64,000 bases of DNA from Actinacidiphila epipremni (lineage in GTDB: Bacteria > Actinomycetota > Actinomycetes > Streptomycetales > Streptomycetaceae). The stretch is taken from positions 53,110-117,109 of the forward strand of contig NZ_JAATEJ010000029.1 in assembly GCF_012034175.1 (NCBI RefSeq), read 5' to 3'. Below are positions 8,705 to 17,067 of this stretch, one piece after another. Numbering within the stretch: the stretch's first letter is position 1; each line of letters starts with the position of its first letter. Position numbers and translations under genes: made by a program. Under the pieces are notes generated by a model. The model worked only from the letters and a program-made list of their open reading frames with translations. It had not been told where the DNA came from and searched no databases.

Positions 8705-8856
8705 ACCGCTCCCCTCGGCTCCACGCGGCTGCGCGTCCGCCTGTCGGGCGGTGACGAAGAGGTTACGCACAGTGCCGCACATTCAGGGGAGTTCTGGCAT
8801 TTTCCTGCGGTACATGCGGGAGCCTGGCCTAGGATGCCCGGCGTGCTGTGCCCGCG

Positions 8857-9498
8857 TCAGGGGCGCGAGCCGATGACCGCCACGCCCAGGTCGAACAGGC
8901 CGTCCAGGACGAGGTCCACGCCGACCGCCGCGAGCAGCAGCCCGATCAGCCGCGCCAGCAGCTCCACCACCGCGTGGTGGGCCCGGTGCAGCAGCGGCCC
9001 GAGCAGCAGCACGCACGCCAGGTCCACCGCGATGACGGAGACGAACGCGGCGACCACGGTGCCGCGCCAGCCCCAGTCGTTGCGCTCGGCGGCCTCGATC
9101 AGCACCGCCGTCATCGCCAGCGGGCTGACCACGTACGGCATCAGCAGCTCCCGCAGCCCGCTGTTCACGTCCGGCCCGTCCTGGCCGGGGGTGTCGGGGC
9201 CGGTGCGCACGCCCAGCACGAGACCGATCGCGTACAGGAAGAAGATGAGCCCGCCGGCCAGTTCCAGCGCGGGCGTGGAGATGTGGAAGAACTCCAGCAG
9301 CCACGGCGAGGAGAAGCCGGTCGCCACCCCGATGAGCACCGCGCCCGCCGACGACACCAGGGCGATGGTGCGCAGGTCGTGCCGCGGGTGGTGCTGCGCG
9401 AGGCCGGCGAAGGCCAGCAGCACCTTGGGCGGGCCGATCACGGAGAAGAACGTGATGAAGGCGGCGGAGTAGGTCAGGGTGATCATACCGGGCATCAT
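8857..9498 (-). CDS. MarC family membrane protein
   Basis: This 213-residue protein has six predicted membrane helices. It shows MarC/UPF0056 features: SAAFITFFSVIGPPKVLLAF at the N-terminus, LLMPYVVSPLAMTAVLIEAA in the middle and a final hydrophobic helix. The family sits in the cytoplasmic membrane and its transport role is not established; the old link to multiple antibiotic resistance has been withdrawn. Two adjacent ATG codons (9498 and 9495) lack a clear ribosome site, so the start is uncertain by a few residues. The gene is divergent from an exporter gene across 175 bp. Confidence 0.85.
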   Translation of the reverse strand: MMPGMITLTYSAAFITFFSVIGPPKVLLAFAGLAQHHPRHDLRTIALVSSAGAVLIGVATGFSSPWLLEFFHISTPALELAGGLIFFLYAIGLVLGVRTGPDTPGQDGPDVNSGLRELLMPYVVSPLAMTAVLIEAAERNDWGWRGTVVAAFVSVIAVDLACVLLLGPLLHRAHHAVVELLARLIGLLLAAVGVDLVLDGLFDLGVAVIGSRP

Positions 9499-9531
9499 GC
9501 GCAGGCCGGGGCGGCGGAGCGGGGATTGACG

Positions 9532-9588
9532 CCGGCCGGCCGCCGTGCCGCCACCGGCCGGCCGCCGCCCCGGGCCGGCCGGCCGCCG
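9532..9588. repeat. three 14-bp direct repeats upstream of an exporter
   Basis: The 14-mer CCGGCCGGCCGCCG occurs exactly at 9532-9545, 9554-9567 and 9575-9588. The spacings of 22 and 21 bp are close to two helical turns. They sit between the divergent MarC and DHA2-exporter genes and could be stacked regulator sites, although GC-rich DNA can also produce such repeats by chance. Confidence 0.6.
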
Positions 9589-9673
9589 TCCTGCGACCGT
9601 CCTGCTTGGCCGCCGCGGGCCATCCGGCAGTATCGTTGCTCAGGGCAAGCATGGATCCCGAGAGAGAGTCCCT

Positions 9674-11377
9674 ATGAGCGCCCAAGCAGACGCCGTCCAG
9701 ACCGGCACCGCCGCACCCCCGACGGGCTACACGCACCGGCAGATCATGATCATCTTGTCGGGCCTGCTGCTGGGGATGTTCCTCGCCGCACTCGACCAGA
9801 CCGTGGTCTCCACCGCCATCTACAAGATCGGCGAGAGCCTCAACGGCCTGACCGCGCAGGCCTGGGTGACCACCGCCTTCCTCATCACCTCGACGATCGC
9901 GACCCCGCTGTACGGCAAGCTGTCCGACCAGTACGGCCGCAAGCCGTTCTTCCTGTTCGCGATATCCGTCTTCGTCGTCGGCTCCGCCCTGTGCATGCTG
10001 GCGACGTCGATGTACATGCTCGCGGCCTTCCGCGCCTTCCAGGGCATCGGCGCCGGCGGCCTGTTCTCGCTCGCCTTCGCGATCATCGGCGACATCATCC
10101 CGCCGCGCGAACGCGCGAAGTACCAGGGCTACTTCATGGCGGTCTTCGGCACCTCCAGCGTGCTCGGCCCGGTCATCGGCGGCGCGCTCGCCGGCCAGGA
10201 CTCGCTGCTCGGCATCGACGGCTGGCGCTGGATCTTCCTGGTCAACGTGCCGATCGGGATCGCCGCCCTGGTCGTCGTCGGCAAGGTGCTGCACGTCAAG
10301 CAGGACAAGCGCCCGCACCGCGTGGACTCCCTCGGCGCCGCCGCGCTGATCATGGCGCTCGTCCCGCTGCTGATCGTCGCCGAGCAGGGCCGCGAATGGG
10401 GCTGGGGCAGCGGGCGCGCCCTGGTCTGCTACGTCGTCGGCGCGGTCGGCATCGTCTGCTTCCTGCTCGCCGAGCGCCGGGCCGGCGACGAGGCACTGCT
10501 GCCGCTGCGGCTGTTCCGCAACAGCGTCTTCGCGGTCGGCTCCGCGCAGTCCGCGATCATCGGCATCGGGATGTTCGGCGGCATCACCCTCATCCCGCTC
10601 TACCTCCAGCTGGTCAAGGGCAACTCGCCCACCAAGGCGGGCCTGCTCACCCTGCCGCTGGTGCTGGGCATCATGGTGCTGTCGACCATCTCCGGCACCA
10701 TCACCTCCAAGACCGGCCGCTACAAGATCTTCCCGGTCATCGGCTGCGTGCTGCTGGTCGGCGGCATGCTGATGCTGTGGCAGATGGACGCCGACAGCAG
10801 CCTGGTCTACGCCGACGTCGCGATGTTCGTCGTGGGCGCCGGGCTCGGCCTGAACTTCCAGACCATCGTGCTCGCGATGCAGAACGCCGTCCCGCCGCAG
10901 GACATCGGCGTGGCGACCTCCTCCACGACGTTCTTCCGGCAGATGGGCGGCACGCTCGGCGTCGCGGTGTTCCTGTCCATCGTCTACTCCGTCGTCGGCG
11001 ACCGGATCAACTCCGCCTTCGCCGACGCCCGCGGCCAGGCCGCCTTCAAGCAGGCCGCCGCCGCGCACCCCGACCAGCTCAAGCAGCTCACCGGCGGCGG
11101 CTCCGCCAAGCTCAACGACACCTCCTTCCTCAACCACATCGACCCGGTGCTCGGCCACCCGTTCAAGGTCGGCTTCACCGAGGCCATCAACGTCGCCTTC
11201 CTGGTCGGCGCGGGCGTGCTGCTGGTCGCGCTGGTGCTGTCCTTCCTGATCAAGGAGGTCCCGCTGCGCACCACCGGGGCCGCCTTCGCCCCCAAGCAGG
11301 AGCCGGGGGAGGAGCAGCCGCAGGCGGGGGCCGGCCGCGCGGCGGGCCCCGGCCCGTCCGACGGCCCGGCCGCGTAG
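9674..11377 (+). CDS. DHA2-family MFS drug exporter
   Basis: This 567-residue protein has about 14 predicted membrane helices, the count of the EmrB/QacA (DHA2) drug:proton antiporters. Motif C-like LDQTVVSTAI in helix 1 and GKLSDQYGRKPFFL (motif A) after helix 2 are clear. A soluble segment near residues 440-490, before the last helix, contains ADARGQAAFKQAA, as in other actinobacterial members. The ATG follows GAGAGAGAG. The last 45 residues are a hydrophilic Pro/Gly-rich tail. The upstream region has three 14-bp repeats but no adjacent TetR or MarR regulator. A universal stress protein gene follows after 21 bp and is probably cotranscribed. Confidence 0.92.
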   Translation: MSAQADAVQTGTAAPPTGYTHRQIMIILSGLLLGMFLAALDQTVVSTAIYKIGESLNGLTAQAWVTTAFLITSTIATPLYGKLSDQYGRKPFFLFAISVFVVGSALCMLATSMYMLAAFRAFQGIGAGGLFSLAFAIIGDIIPPRERAKYQGYFMAVFGTSSVLGPVIGGALAGQDSLLGIDGWRWIFLVNVPIGIAALVVVGKVLHVKQDKRPHRVDSLGAAALIMALVPLLIVAEQGREWGWGSGRALVCYVVGAVGIVCFLLAERRAGDEALLPLRLFRNSVFAVGSAQSAIIGIGMFGGITLIPLYLQLVKGNSPTKAGLLTLPLVLGIMVLSTISGTITSKTGRYKIFPVIGCVLLVGGMLMLWQMDADSSLVYADVAMFVVGAGLGLNFQTIVLAMQNAVPPQDIGVATSSTTFFRQMGGTLGVAVFLSIVYSVVGDRINSAFADARGQAAFKQAAAAHPDQLKQLTGGGSAKLNDTSFLNHIDPVLGHPFKVGFTEAINVAFLVGAGVLLVALVLSFLIKEVPLRTTGAAFAPKQEPGEEQPQAGAGRAAGPGPSDGPAA

Positions 11378-11398
11378 GCCCCCGCACGGCGCGAGGCC

Positions 11399-11860
11399 GT
11401 GGGATCGCAGCAGGCCGCCGCCCCCCGGGGCGGCGGCCGGGTCATCGTGGCCGGCGTGGCCGACTCCGACTCCTCCTGGCGGGCCGTCGCCTACGCGATC
11501 GGGCTGGCCCGCAGGCAGGAGGCGCTACTGGTGATGGTGCACGTGCTGCCGGTCCACCCGGCCGCGACGTTCGCCGGGCTCGGATGGATGCTCGCCGCCG
11601 ACGACATGGCCGTCGCCGAGCAGCTCAGGAACCGGGTCGCCCTGGGCCTGGCGGCCACCCTCGGGCTGCCGGCGCCGCGCTGGGAGTTCCACATCCTGCG
11701 CGCCCCCGACGTCGCCGGGGGCCTGGCCGCCACCGCCGACGAACTGCGCGCGGACTCCGTCGTCGTCGGCACCTCCCGCGCCTGGCGGCACCGGCTGTGC
11801 GCGTCACCCGCCGTACGGCTGCTCAGGACCCGCCGGTGGCCGGTGATCGTGGTGCCGTGA
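11399..11860 (+). CDS. universal stress protein family
   Basis: This 153-residue protein has one UspA fold: VIVAGVADSDSSWRAVAYAI at the N-terminus and VVVGTSRAWRHRLCASP...WPVIVVP at the end. The ATP-binding consensus G-x2-G-x9-G(S/T) is degenerate, since the second Gly is replaced and the final Gly-Ser is Ala-Ser, so ATP binding is doubtful. The start is a GTG with GCGAGG upstream, 21 bp after the exporter stop, which suggests one transcript. It would act in the cytoplasm. Its role in stress or in exporter function is not known. Confidence 0.85.
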   Translation: MGSQQAAAPRGGGRVIVAGVADSDSSWRAVAYAIGLARRQEALLVMVHVLPVHPAATFAGLGWMLAADDMAVAEQLRNRVALGLAATLGLPAPRWEFHILRAPDVAGGLAATADELRADSVVVGTSRAWRHRLCASPAVRLLRTRRWPVIVVP

Positions 11861-11890
11861 GCGGCGGCGACGGGGCGGGCGCGAGGGACT

Positions 11891-11911
11891 GCTGTCATAC
11901 CCGGTGACAGC
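11891..11911. promoter_or_regulatory. perfect 7-bp inverted repeat
   Basis: GCTGTCA, seven bases, then TGACAGC lies 30 bp after the stress-protein stop and 120 bp before the PL8 lyase start. It could be an operator for the lyase or a weak terminator. Nothing else in 11861-12032 is clearly a gene. Confidence 0.35.
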
Positions 11912-12032
11912 AGGGGTCACGGTTGCTTGAATGCGGAGGGCACCTATCCGGTGCCCCCCGGGCGGCCGGCCGGGGGGCACCGCCGACCGTGCAGCGCCGA
12001 CCACCCGTCGCCGACCCGCAGGAGCGTCCGCC

Positions 12033-14594
12033 GTGCAGCTGTCCCGCCGTGCCCTGCTCGCCACCCTCCCCGCCGGCGCGCTGCTCGCGCTGGCCGGGCG
12101 GATCCCCGGGGCCGCGGCGGACCCGGCGTCCGCCACCGGCGACCGGGCCGCGGTGCTCGGCAACGTCACCGCCGTCTTCTGCGGCACCGCCGCCTCCAAC
12201 GCCCGCCCCGAGGTCGCCGGCAAGCTCGCCGCCCTGCAAACCGCCGCGACCTCCCACCTCGCCGCGATGGACACCGCCGGCAGCGGCGAGCTCTTCCACG
12301 GCGTGGGCCTGGGCACCAGCGACCCGCACCTGACGACCTCCTTCCAGTACCTGTACGAGATCGCGCTCGCCACCCGCGCCCCCGGCTCCGCGCTGCTGGA
12401 CGACCAGGTCGTGCAGGCCCGCGTCCTCGACGGCCTGACCTGGCTCTACGACGGCTACTACGGCGACCAGTCGGCCGGCTACTACGGCAACTGGTTCAAC
12501 TGGGAAATCGGCATGTCCACCTACATCAGCCGCACCCTGGTGCTGCTCGCCGACACCCTCGCCGCCACCGCACCCCAGCTCACCGCCGGCTATGTCGCCG
12601 CGATGGACGCGTACCTGCGCAACGGCAAGGACGGCGACGTCGACCTCGACTCGCGCTTCCACACCGGCGCCAACCTCGCCGACATCACCACCAACCGCAT
12701 CCTGCAAGGCGCCGCCCTCGGCGACGCCGCCCGTATCACCAAGGCCGTCACCGACCAGCTCACCGTCTACGCCACCGTCGACCCCTACGCCCCGCAGCAC
12801 GGCGTCACCGACGGCTTCTACGCCGACGGCTCCTTCCTCCAGCACGCCTCCGTCGCCTACACCGGCTCCTACGGCACCGGGCTGCTCAGCCGCGTCGTGC
12901 AGACCGTCAAGATCCTCGACGGCACGAGCTACGCGCCCGCCGCCGCCGACGGCGGTCTCGCCGACATCGCCGCCGGCTGGGTCGCCGAGAGCTTCGCCCC
13001 GCTCGTCGTCGAGGGCTGGATGGCCGAGGCCGTCAAGGGCCGGGCGGTCTCCCGTACCGGCACCGGATACGCCGACGTCGCCGTCGTCGTCGAGGCCGCG
13101 GTCGACCTGTCCCGCTACGCCACCGGGGAGCACGCGAGCGCCCTCGCGTCGTACGCCAAGCACCTCAGGGCCGTCACCAGGGCCGCGCCCGACCCGGCCG
13201 GCTTCGTCTCCCCGGTCAGCGTCGCCGCCTACGCCGACATCCTCGCCGACCCCGCCGTGCCCGCCCGCGACATCAACCCCGCCGCCCTGCACAGCGCCTA
13301 CCCCGCCATGGACCGCAGCGTCCACCGCCGCCCCGGCCACACCTTCGTGCTGGCCCGCAGCTCCACCCGGATCAGCGGCTACGAGTACATGAGCGGCGAG
13401 AACCTGCTGCCCTGGCACCAGGGCGCGGGACACCACTACCTCTACCTGGCAGGGCAGGACCAGACGCAGAGCTTCGGCGTCGACTACTTCACCGCCGTCC
13501 CGCCCGACCGGCTCGCCGGCGTCACCGCCCCCGACGAGCCCCGGCTCAGCGTCCCCGAGCTGTACGGCACCCAGTGGTACGACAACCCCGCCGCCGGCTT
13601 CACCTCCTCCTCAGAATCCCAGAACACCTACGTCTACTTCCCGCTCGGCACCAACCCCCTGTCCGGCGGCGCCGTCCTCGACACCTACGGCAGCGCCGCC
13701 ATGGTGCTCGCCCCGGACGCCGCCTGGGCGGCCGAGCAGGCCGGGCGGCTGCCCGCCGACTTCACCGCCTACCGCGCCGCCGACGCCACCAAGTCGTGGT
13801 TCATGCTGGACGACGAGATCGTGGTGCTCGCCGCCGGCGTCGGCGACAGCGCCGGACGCCCCGTCACCACCACCGTGGACGCCCGGATCGCCGGCGCCGC
13901 CGACACCGTCGCCCTCACCGGCCGCACCCGGCGCGGCGCCCCCGTCACCGGACCCGGCACCGCCCCGCTGGCCTGGCTGCGCTGGGCCAACACCACGCGG
14001 GGCACCGCCGTCGGCTACGCCCTGCTCGACGCGCGCCCCGACCCGCACCGGCCCGAGCCCACCGCCGCGCTCGACACCGTCACCCGCAGCCGCCGCACCG
14101 TCCGGCTCACCAACCCCGACACGGCCGTCACCAAGCAGGTCTTCACCCTCGCCTTCCACCAGACGGCCGGCGCCCGCCACACCGCGCTGGCGTACGCGAT
14201 CGTCCCCGGCGCGACCGAGGAGCGGCTGCGCGGCTACGCCCGCGGCCCGCTCACCGTGCTCGCCAACAGCACCGCCGTCCAGGCCGTCCGGCACCACGGC
14301 CTCGGCCTGCTCGCCGCCAACACCTTCACGCCCGGCGCGCACCGCGTCGACCGGCTCACCGTCGAAGGACCCGCGTGCGTGCTGCTGCGCGAGGCCCGCG
14401 GCGGCGCGCTCAGCCTGGCCGTCGCCGACCCCACCACCGGCCGCGACACCGTCACCGTCCACCTCCACGGCCGCCGCTACCGCCCCGCGGCCCCCGCGCC
14501 CGGCGTGACCGTGCGGCCCGGCCCGCTCGGCACCGAGGTCGTCGTGACCACCCGCCACCTGTACGGCCGCACTGTGCGGGCCGAGCTGCGCTGA
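12033..14594 (+). CDS. secreted polysaccharide lyase family 8 (hyaluronate/chondroitin/xanthan lyase type)
   Basis: This 853-residue enzyme cleaves uronic-acid-containing polysaccharides by beta-elimination outside the cell. The N-terminus has a twin-arginine export signal (SRRALLATLP, then a hydrophobic stretch ending GAAA). An alpha/alpha-toroid domain follows to about residue 390, with the PL8 signatures NWFNWEIG near 153 and DGSFLQHASVAYTGSYG near 265, which supply the catalytic Asn, His and Tyr. The rest is the beta-sandwich region. The GTG at 12033 is chosen for GGAG eight bases upstream and the immediate twin-arginine motif. Hyaluronan, chondroitin and xanthan cannot be told apart as substrates from sequence. 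Confidence 0.92.
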   Translation: MQLSRRALLATLPAGALLALAGRIPGAAADPASATGDRAAVLGNVTAVFCGTAASNARPEVAGKLAALQTAATSHLAAMDTAGSGELFHGVGLGTSDPHLTTSFQYLYEIALATRAPGSALLDDQVVQARVLDGLTWLYDGYYGDQSAGYYGNWFNWEIGMSTYISRTLVLLADTLAATAPQLTAGYVAAMDAYLRNGKDGDVDLDSRFHTGANLADITTNRILQGAALGDAARITKAVTDQLTVYATVDPYAPQHGVTDGFYADGSFLQHASVAYTGSYGTGLLSRVVQTVKILDGTSYAPAAADGGLADIAAGWVAESFAPLVVEGWMAEAVKGRAVSRTGTGYADVAVVVEAAVDLSRYATGEHASALASYAKHLRAVTRAAPDPAGFVSPVSVAAYADILADPAVPARDINPAALHSAYPAMDRSVHRRPGHTFVLARSSTRISGYEYMSGENLLPWHQGAGHHYLYLAGQDQTQSFGVDYFTAVPPDRLAGVTAPDEPRLSVPELYGTQWYDNPAAGFTSSSESQNTYVYFPLGTNPLSGGAVLDTYGSAAMVLAPDAAWAAEQAGRLPADFTAYRAADATKSWFMLDDEIVVLAAGVGDSAGRPVTTTVDARIAGAADTVALTGRTRRGAPVTGPGTAPLAWLRWANTTRGTAVGYALLDARPDPHRPEPTAALDTVTRSRRTVRLTNPDTAVTKQVFTLAFHQTAGARHTALAYAIVPGATEERLRGYARGPLTVLANSTAVQAVRHHGLGLLAANTFTPGAHRVDRLTVEGPACVLLREARGGALSLAVADPTTGRDTVTVHLHGRRYRPAAPAPGVTVRPGPLGTEVVVTTRHLYGRTVRAELR

Positions 14595-14663
14595 ACCGCG
14601 CCGCCGGGCCGCGGAACCGGGTGCGGCGGGCGCCGCGTCACCCTCGGCAGGGGGTGGTCGGTC

Positions 14664-15563
14664 ATGAGCGGTCCCGAATTCCTCGCCGTCTACGCGGCGG
14701 CCTTCGTCCTCGCCGGCATCGTCACCGCGGCGCTGCGGGCGCGCTACCGCAAGGCCGCGGACGGCCCGTCCGGCGCGGTCGCCGGCGTCGCGCCGGACGA
14801 CGTCCTCACGCTCGCCGCGCTCGGCGGCGGCGCGAAACGGGTGGTGGACACCGCGGTGCAGGCCCTCATCGAGGAGGGGCAGTTGCGGGTCGGCCGCGAC
14901 CACCGCATCACGCCGTGCGGGGTGCCGTTCACGCCCGAACCGGTACGGCGGGCGGTGCTGGCCGGCGTGGACCCGGCCAGGGGCTCGGACCTGTCCGCGG
15001 TCCGCGGGCGGGCCGGGGCGAGCCCTGCGGTGCTCCAGGTCGTCGAGGGCGCGCGGGCCCGCGGCCTGCTGCTCACCGCGGACCGGCGCCGTACGGTCGG
15101 TGTCGTCTCGCTGCTGCCGCTGCTGGTGGTGTTCGCCGCGGGGGTCGCCCGGCTGGTGCACGGCATCGCGGCCGGCCGGCCGGTGCTGCTGCTGGTGCTG
15201 GAGCTGGCGGTCTCCGCCGTCGTCATCGTGGCGGTCGCCTCGTCCACGCCGCGCCGCACCCCGGCGGGGGAGCGGGCGCTGGAGGCCGCGCGGGTCGGGG
15301 CCCGCGGGTCCGGCGGCGCCGCGCTCGTCCCGCCGGCGCCCGGTGGGTCCGCCGCCTTCGCCGGGTCCGCCGCGTCCATGGCCGTCCCGTCCGCCGTCGC
15401 CGCGGTCGCGGTGCTGGGCGCCGCCGGCATCGCGGACGCGACGCTGCGCGACGCGCTCTACGGCGGCATGACGTCGTCGGGCGGCGCAGGGGGCGACGGC
15501 GGCAGCGGCTGCGGCGGCGGGGGCGGCTGCGGAGGCGGCGGCTGCGGCGGGTGCGGCGGATGA
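14664..15563 (+). CDS. TIGR04222-type membrane protein with Gly/Cys C-terminal tail
   Basis: This 299-residue protein has one membrane helix at residues 7-27, a soluble part of about 110 residues and two more helices near 147-190. It ends in a low-complexity tail of the form C-G5-C-G4-C-G2-C-G2. This matches the TIGR04222 description, in which a conserved domain precedes a Gly/Cys near-repeat tail. Its stop overlaps the start of a DUF692 enzyme by ATGA, so the two are made together. Enzymes of that family modify Cys residues in peptides, and the four tail Cys are therefore the candidate substrate. Modification is inferred, not seen. Confidence 0.8.
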   Translation: MSGPEFLAVYAAAFVLAGIVTAALRARYRKAADGPSGAVAGVAPDDVLTLAALGGGAKRVVDTAVQALIEEGQLRVGRDHRITPCGVPFTPEPVRRAVLAGVDPARGSDLSAVRGRAGASPAVLQVVEGARARGLLLTADRRRTVGVVSLLPLLVVFAAGVARLVHGIAAGRPVLLLVLELAVSAVVIVAVASSTPRRTPAGERALEAARVGARGSGGAALVPPAPGGSAAFAGSAASMAVPSAVAAVAVLGAAGIADATLRDALYGGMTSSGGAGGDGGSGCGGGGGCGGGGCGGCGG

Positions 15564-16852
15564 CCGCCGCGGGGGCGCCGCAGCTGGGCTACGGCATCGG
15601 CTGGCGGCGGCCCATCGACCTGACCGTCGAGCGGCTGCCCGGCGTCGACTTCGTCGAGGCCATCGCCGAGAACGTGGACCCGCGGCGGCTCTTCCCCTCG
15701 CTGCGGGCGCTGCGCGAGCGCGGCACACCCGTGGTGCCGCACGGCGTCTCGCTGTCCCTCGGCGGCGCCGACCGCCCCGACCCGGCGCGCCTGGCCCACC
15801 TCGCCGCGTGCGCGCAAGCGCTCGGCTCACCGCTGGTCAGCGAGCACATCGCCTTCACCCGCGCGGGCCGGTGGGACGCCGGGCACCTCATCCCGGTGCC
15901 CCGGACGTGGGACACCGTCGCCGTCGTCGCCGAGAACGTCAGGATCGCCCAGGACCAGCTGCCCGTCCCGCTCGCCCTGGAGAACATCGCCCCGCTGCTG
16001 GCCTGGCCCGGCGAGGAGCTGACCGAGGGGCAGTTCCTCGCCGAGATCGCCGCCCGCACCGGTGCGCTGCTGCTCGTCGACGTCGCCAATCTGCACACCG
16101 CGCACGTCAACCTCGGCATCGACCCGCACGACGTCCTGCGCGAACTGCCGCTGGAACGCCTCGGATACGTCCACGTCGCCGGCGGCGTCGCCCGCGACGG
16201 CATCTGGCACGACACCCACACCCACCCCGTCCCCCCGCCCGTCCTCGACCTCCTCACCACCCTGGCCACCCGCGCCCACCTCCCCGGCGTCCTGCTCGAA
16301 CGCGACGGCGCGTATCCGCGTGACGCGGAACTCGCGGCGGAGCTCGCCGCGATCCGCGCGGCGGCGGCCAGAGGGCAGTCCCTGCGCGAGGCGCGGGACG
16401 CTGCCGCGGAGGGGCAGGGTCCGGCCGCCGCGGCGGCGGCCCCCGGGCCGGACGGGGGCGATGCCGGCGGGCCGGGCGGGCGCGGGTCCGGGGCCCATGG
16501 GGCGGCGGGCGTCGGTGCGTACAAGGCCGGCGGGCAAGGGGCGGCCAGAGGGCAGGCCATACGTGAGGACGCCGCCGCGGACGTGCCGGGCGGTGCGGGC
16601 GGGGCGGCGGCCCTGGGGCCGGGCGGGGGCGATGCCGGCGGGCCGGGAGGGCGCGGGTCCGGGGCCCATGGGGCGGCGGGCGTCGGTGCGTACAGAACCG
16701 GCAGGCAAGGGGCGGCCGATGCCGGGACCGGCGCGGGCGCCGGCGGATCGGCTGTTCACGCGCCGGCCGGGGATGGTGCGGGTGCGGGTGCGGGTGCGGA
16801 CGCGCCAGGTGTCCACGGGACGGGCCCCCTCGGCCCGGGCGCTCGTGAGTGA
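15560..16852 (+). CDS. DUF692 multinuclear non-haem iron oxidative enzyme (MNIO)
   Basis: This 430-residue protein has a TIM-barrel of about 270 residues with DUF692 metal-ligand motifs in order: PHGVSLSLGG (His 61), SEHIAF (His 95), LENIAP (Glu about 140), DVANLHTAHVNLG (Asp about 174), HVAGG and HDTHTHP. MbnB and TglH of this family oxidise peptide Cys residues using two or three irons. The barrel is followed by a 160-residue Gly/Ala-rich extension with a tandem duplication, unusual for the family. The start overlaps the TIGR04222 stop, and the stop overlaps the next small gene. The likely substrate is the Cys tail encoded just upstream. The chemistry is inferred. Confidence 0.87.
   Translation: MTAAGAPQLGYGIGWRRPIDLTVERLPGVDFVEAIAENVDPRRLFPSLRALRERGTPVVPHGVSLSLGGADRPDPARLAHLAACAQALGSPLVSEHIAFTRAGRWDAGHLIPVPRTWDTVAVVAENVRIAQDQLPVPLALENIAPLLAWPGEELTEGQFLAEIAARTGALLLVDVANLHTAHVNLGIDPHDVLRELPLERLGYVHVAGGVARDGIWHDTHTHPVPPPVLDLLTTLATRAHLPGVLLERDGAYPRDAELAAELAAIRAAAARGQSLREARDAAAEGQGPAAAAAAPGPDGGDAGGPGGRGSGAHGAAGVGAYKAGGQGAARGQAIREDAAADVPGGAGGAAALGPGGGDAGGPGGRGSGAHGAAGVGAYRTGRQGAADAGTGAGAGGSAVHAPAGDGAGAGAGADAPGVHGTGPLGPGARE
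16364..16717 (+). repeat. tandem duplication inside the MNIO gene
   Basis: Two adjacent copies of about 177 bp (16364-16540 and 16541-16717) both begin GCGGCCAGAGGGCAG and share a long near-identical block (16443-16546 versus 16616-16717). They encode two 59-residue copies of a Gly/Ala-rich sequence containing GSGAHGAAGVGAY. The high identity indicates a recent duplication. Confidence 0.8.
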
Positions 16853-17060
16853 CGTCGCCCGGGCCGCGCTCGGTGTCGCGCAGGAGCGGTTGCTCGCCGC
16901 GCTTGTCGGTGGGGCCGAGGCGCCGGACGGGTTCGACGTCGAGCGGGTGCGGGTGCAGGCGGAGGCGTTGCGGGCCAAGCACGCGCACACCGCGGCCCAC
17001 GCCCCGGACCCCGCCCCGACGCTGCGGCAGCGCCTGACGCGGCGCCGACCGCGGCGGTGA
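16845..17060 (+). CDS. small protein coupled to the MNIO gene
   Basis: This 71-residue protein starts at a GTG that overlaps the end of the MNIO gene by eight bases (GTGAGTGA). It has two amphipathic helices (VARAALGVAQERLLAALV and FDVERVRVQAEALRAKHAH) and a basic Arg-rich end. I do not recognise the family with certainty. Position in the operon suggests a helper or substrate-recognition protein for the iron enzyme, in the way other MNIO enzymes use a partner. It ends seven bases before the convergent stop of the monooxygenase gene. Confidence 0.6.
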   Translation: MSDVARAALGVAQERLLAALVGGAEAPDGFDVERVRVQAEALRAKHAHTAAHAPDPAPTLRQRLTRRRPRR

Positions 17061-17067
17061 GTGCGGC

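Noticed and set aside
11927..16852. Very long open frame over the PL8 lyase and MNIO genes
   Set aside because: Most of it is an Arg/Pro-rich shadow in a second frame of the lyase gene. Only the last part, from 15560, has protein motifs and is kept as the MNIO gene.
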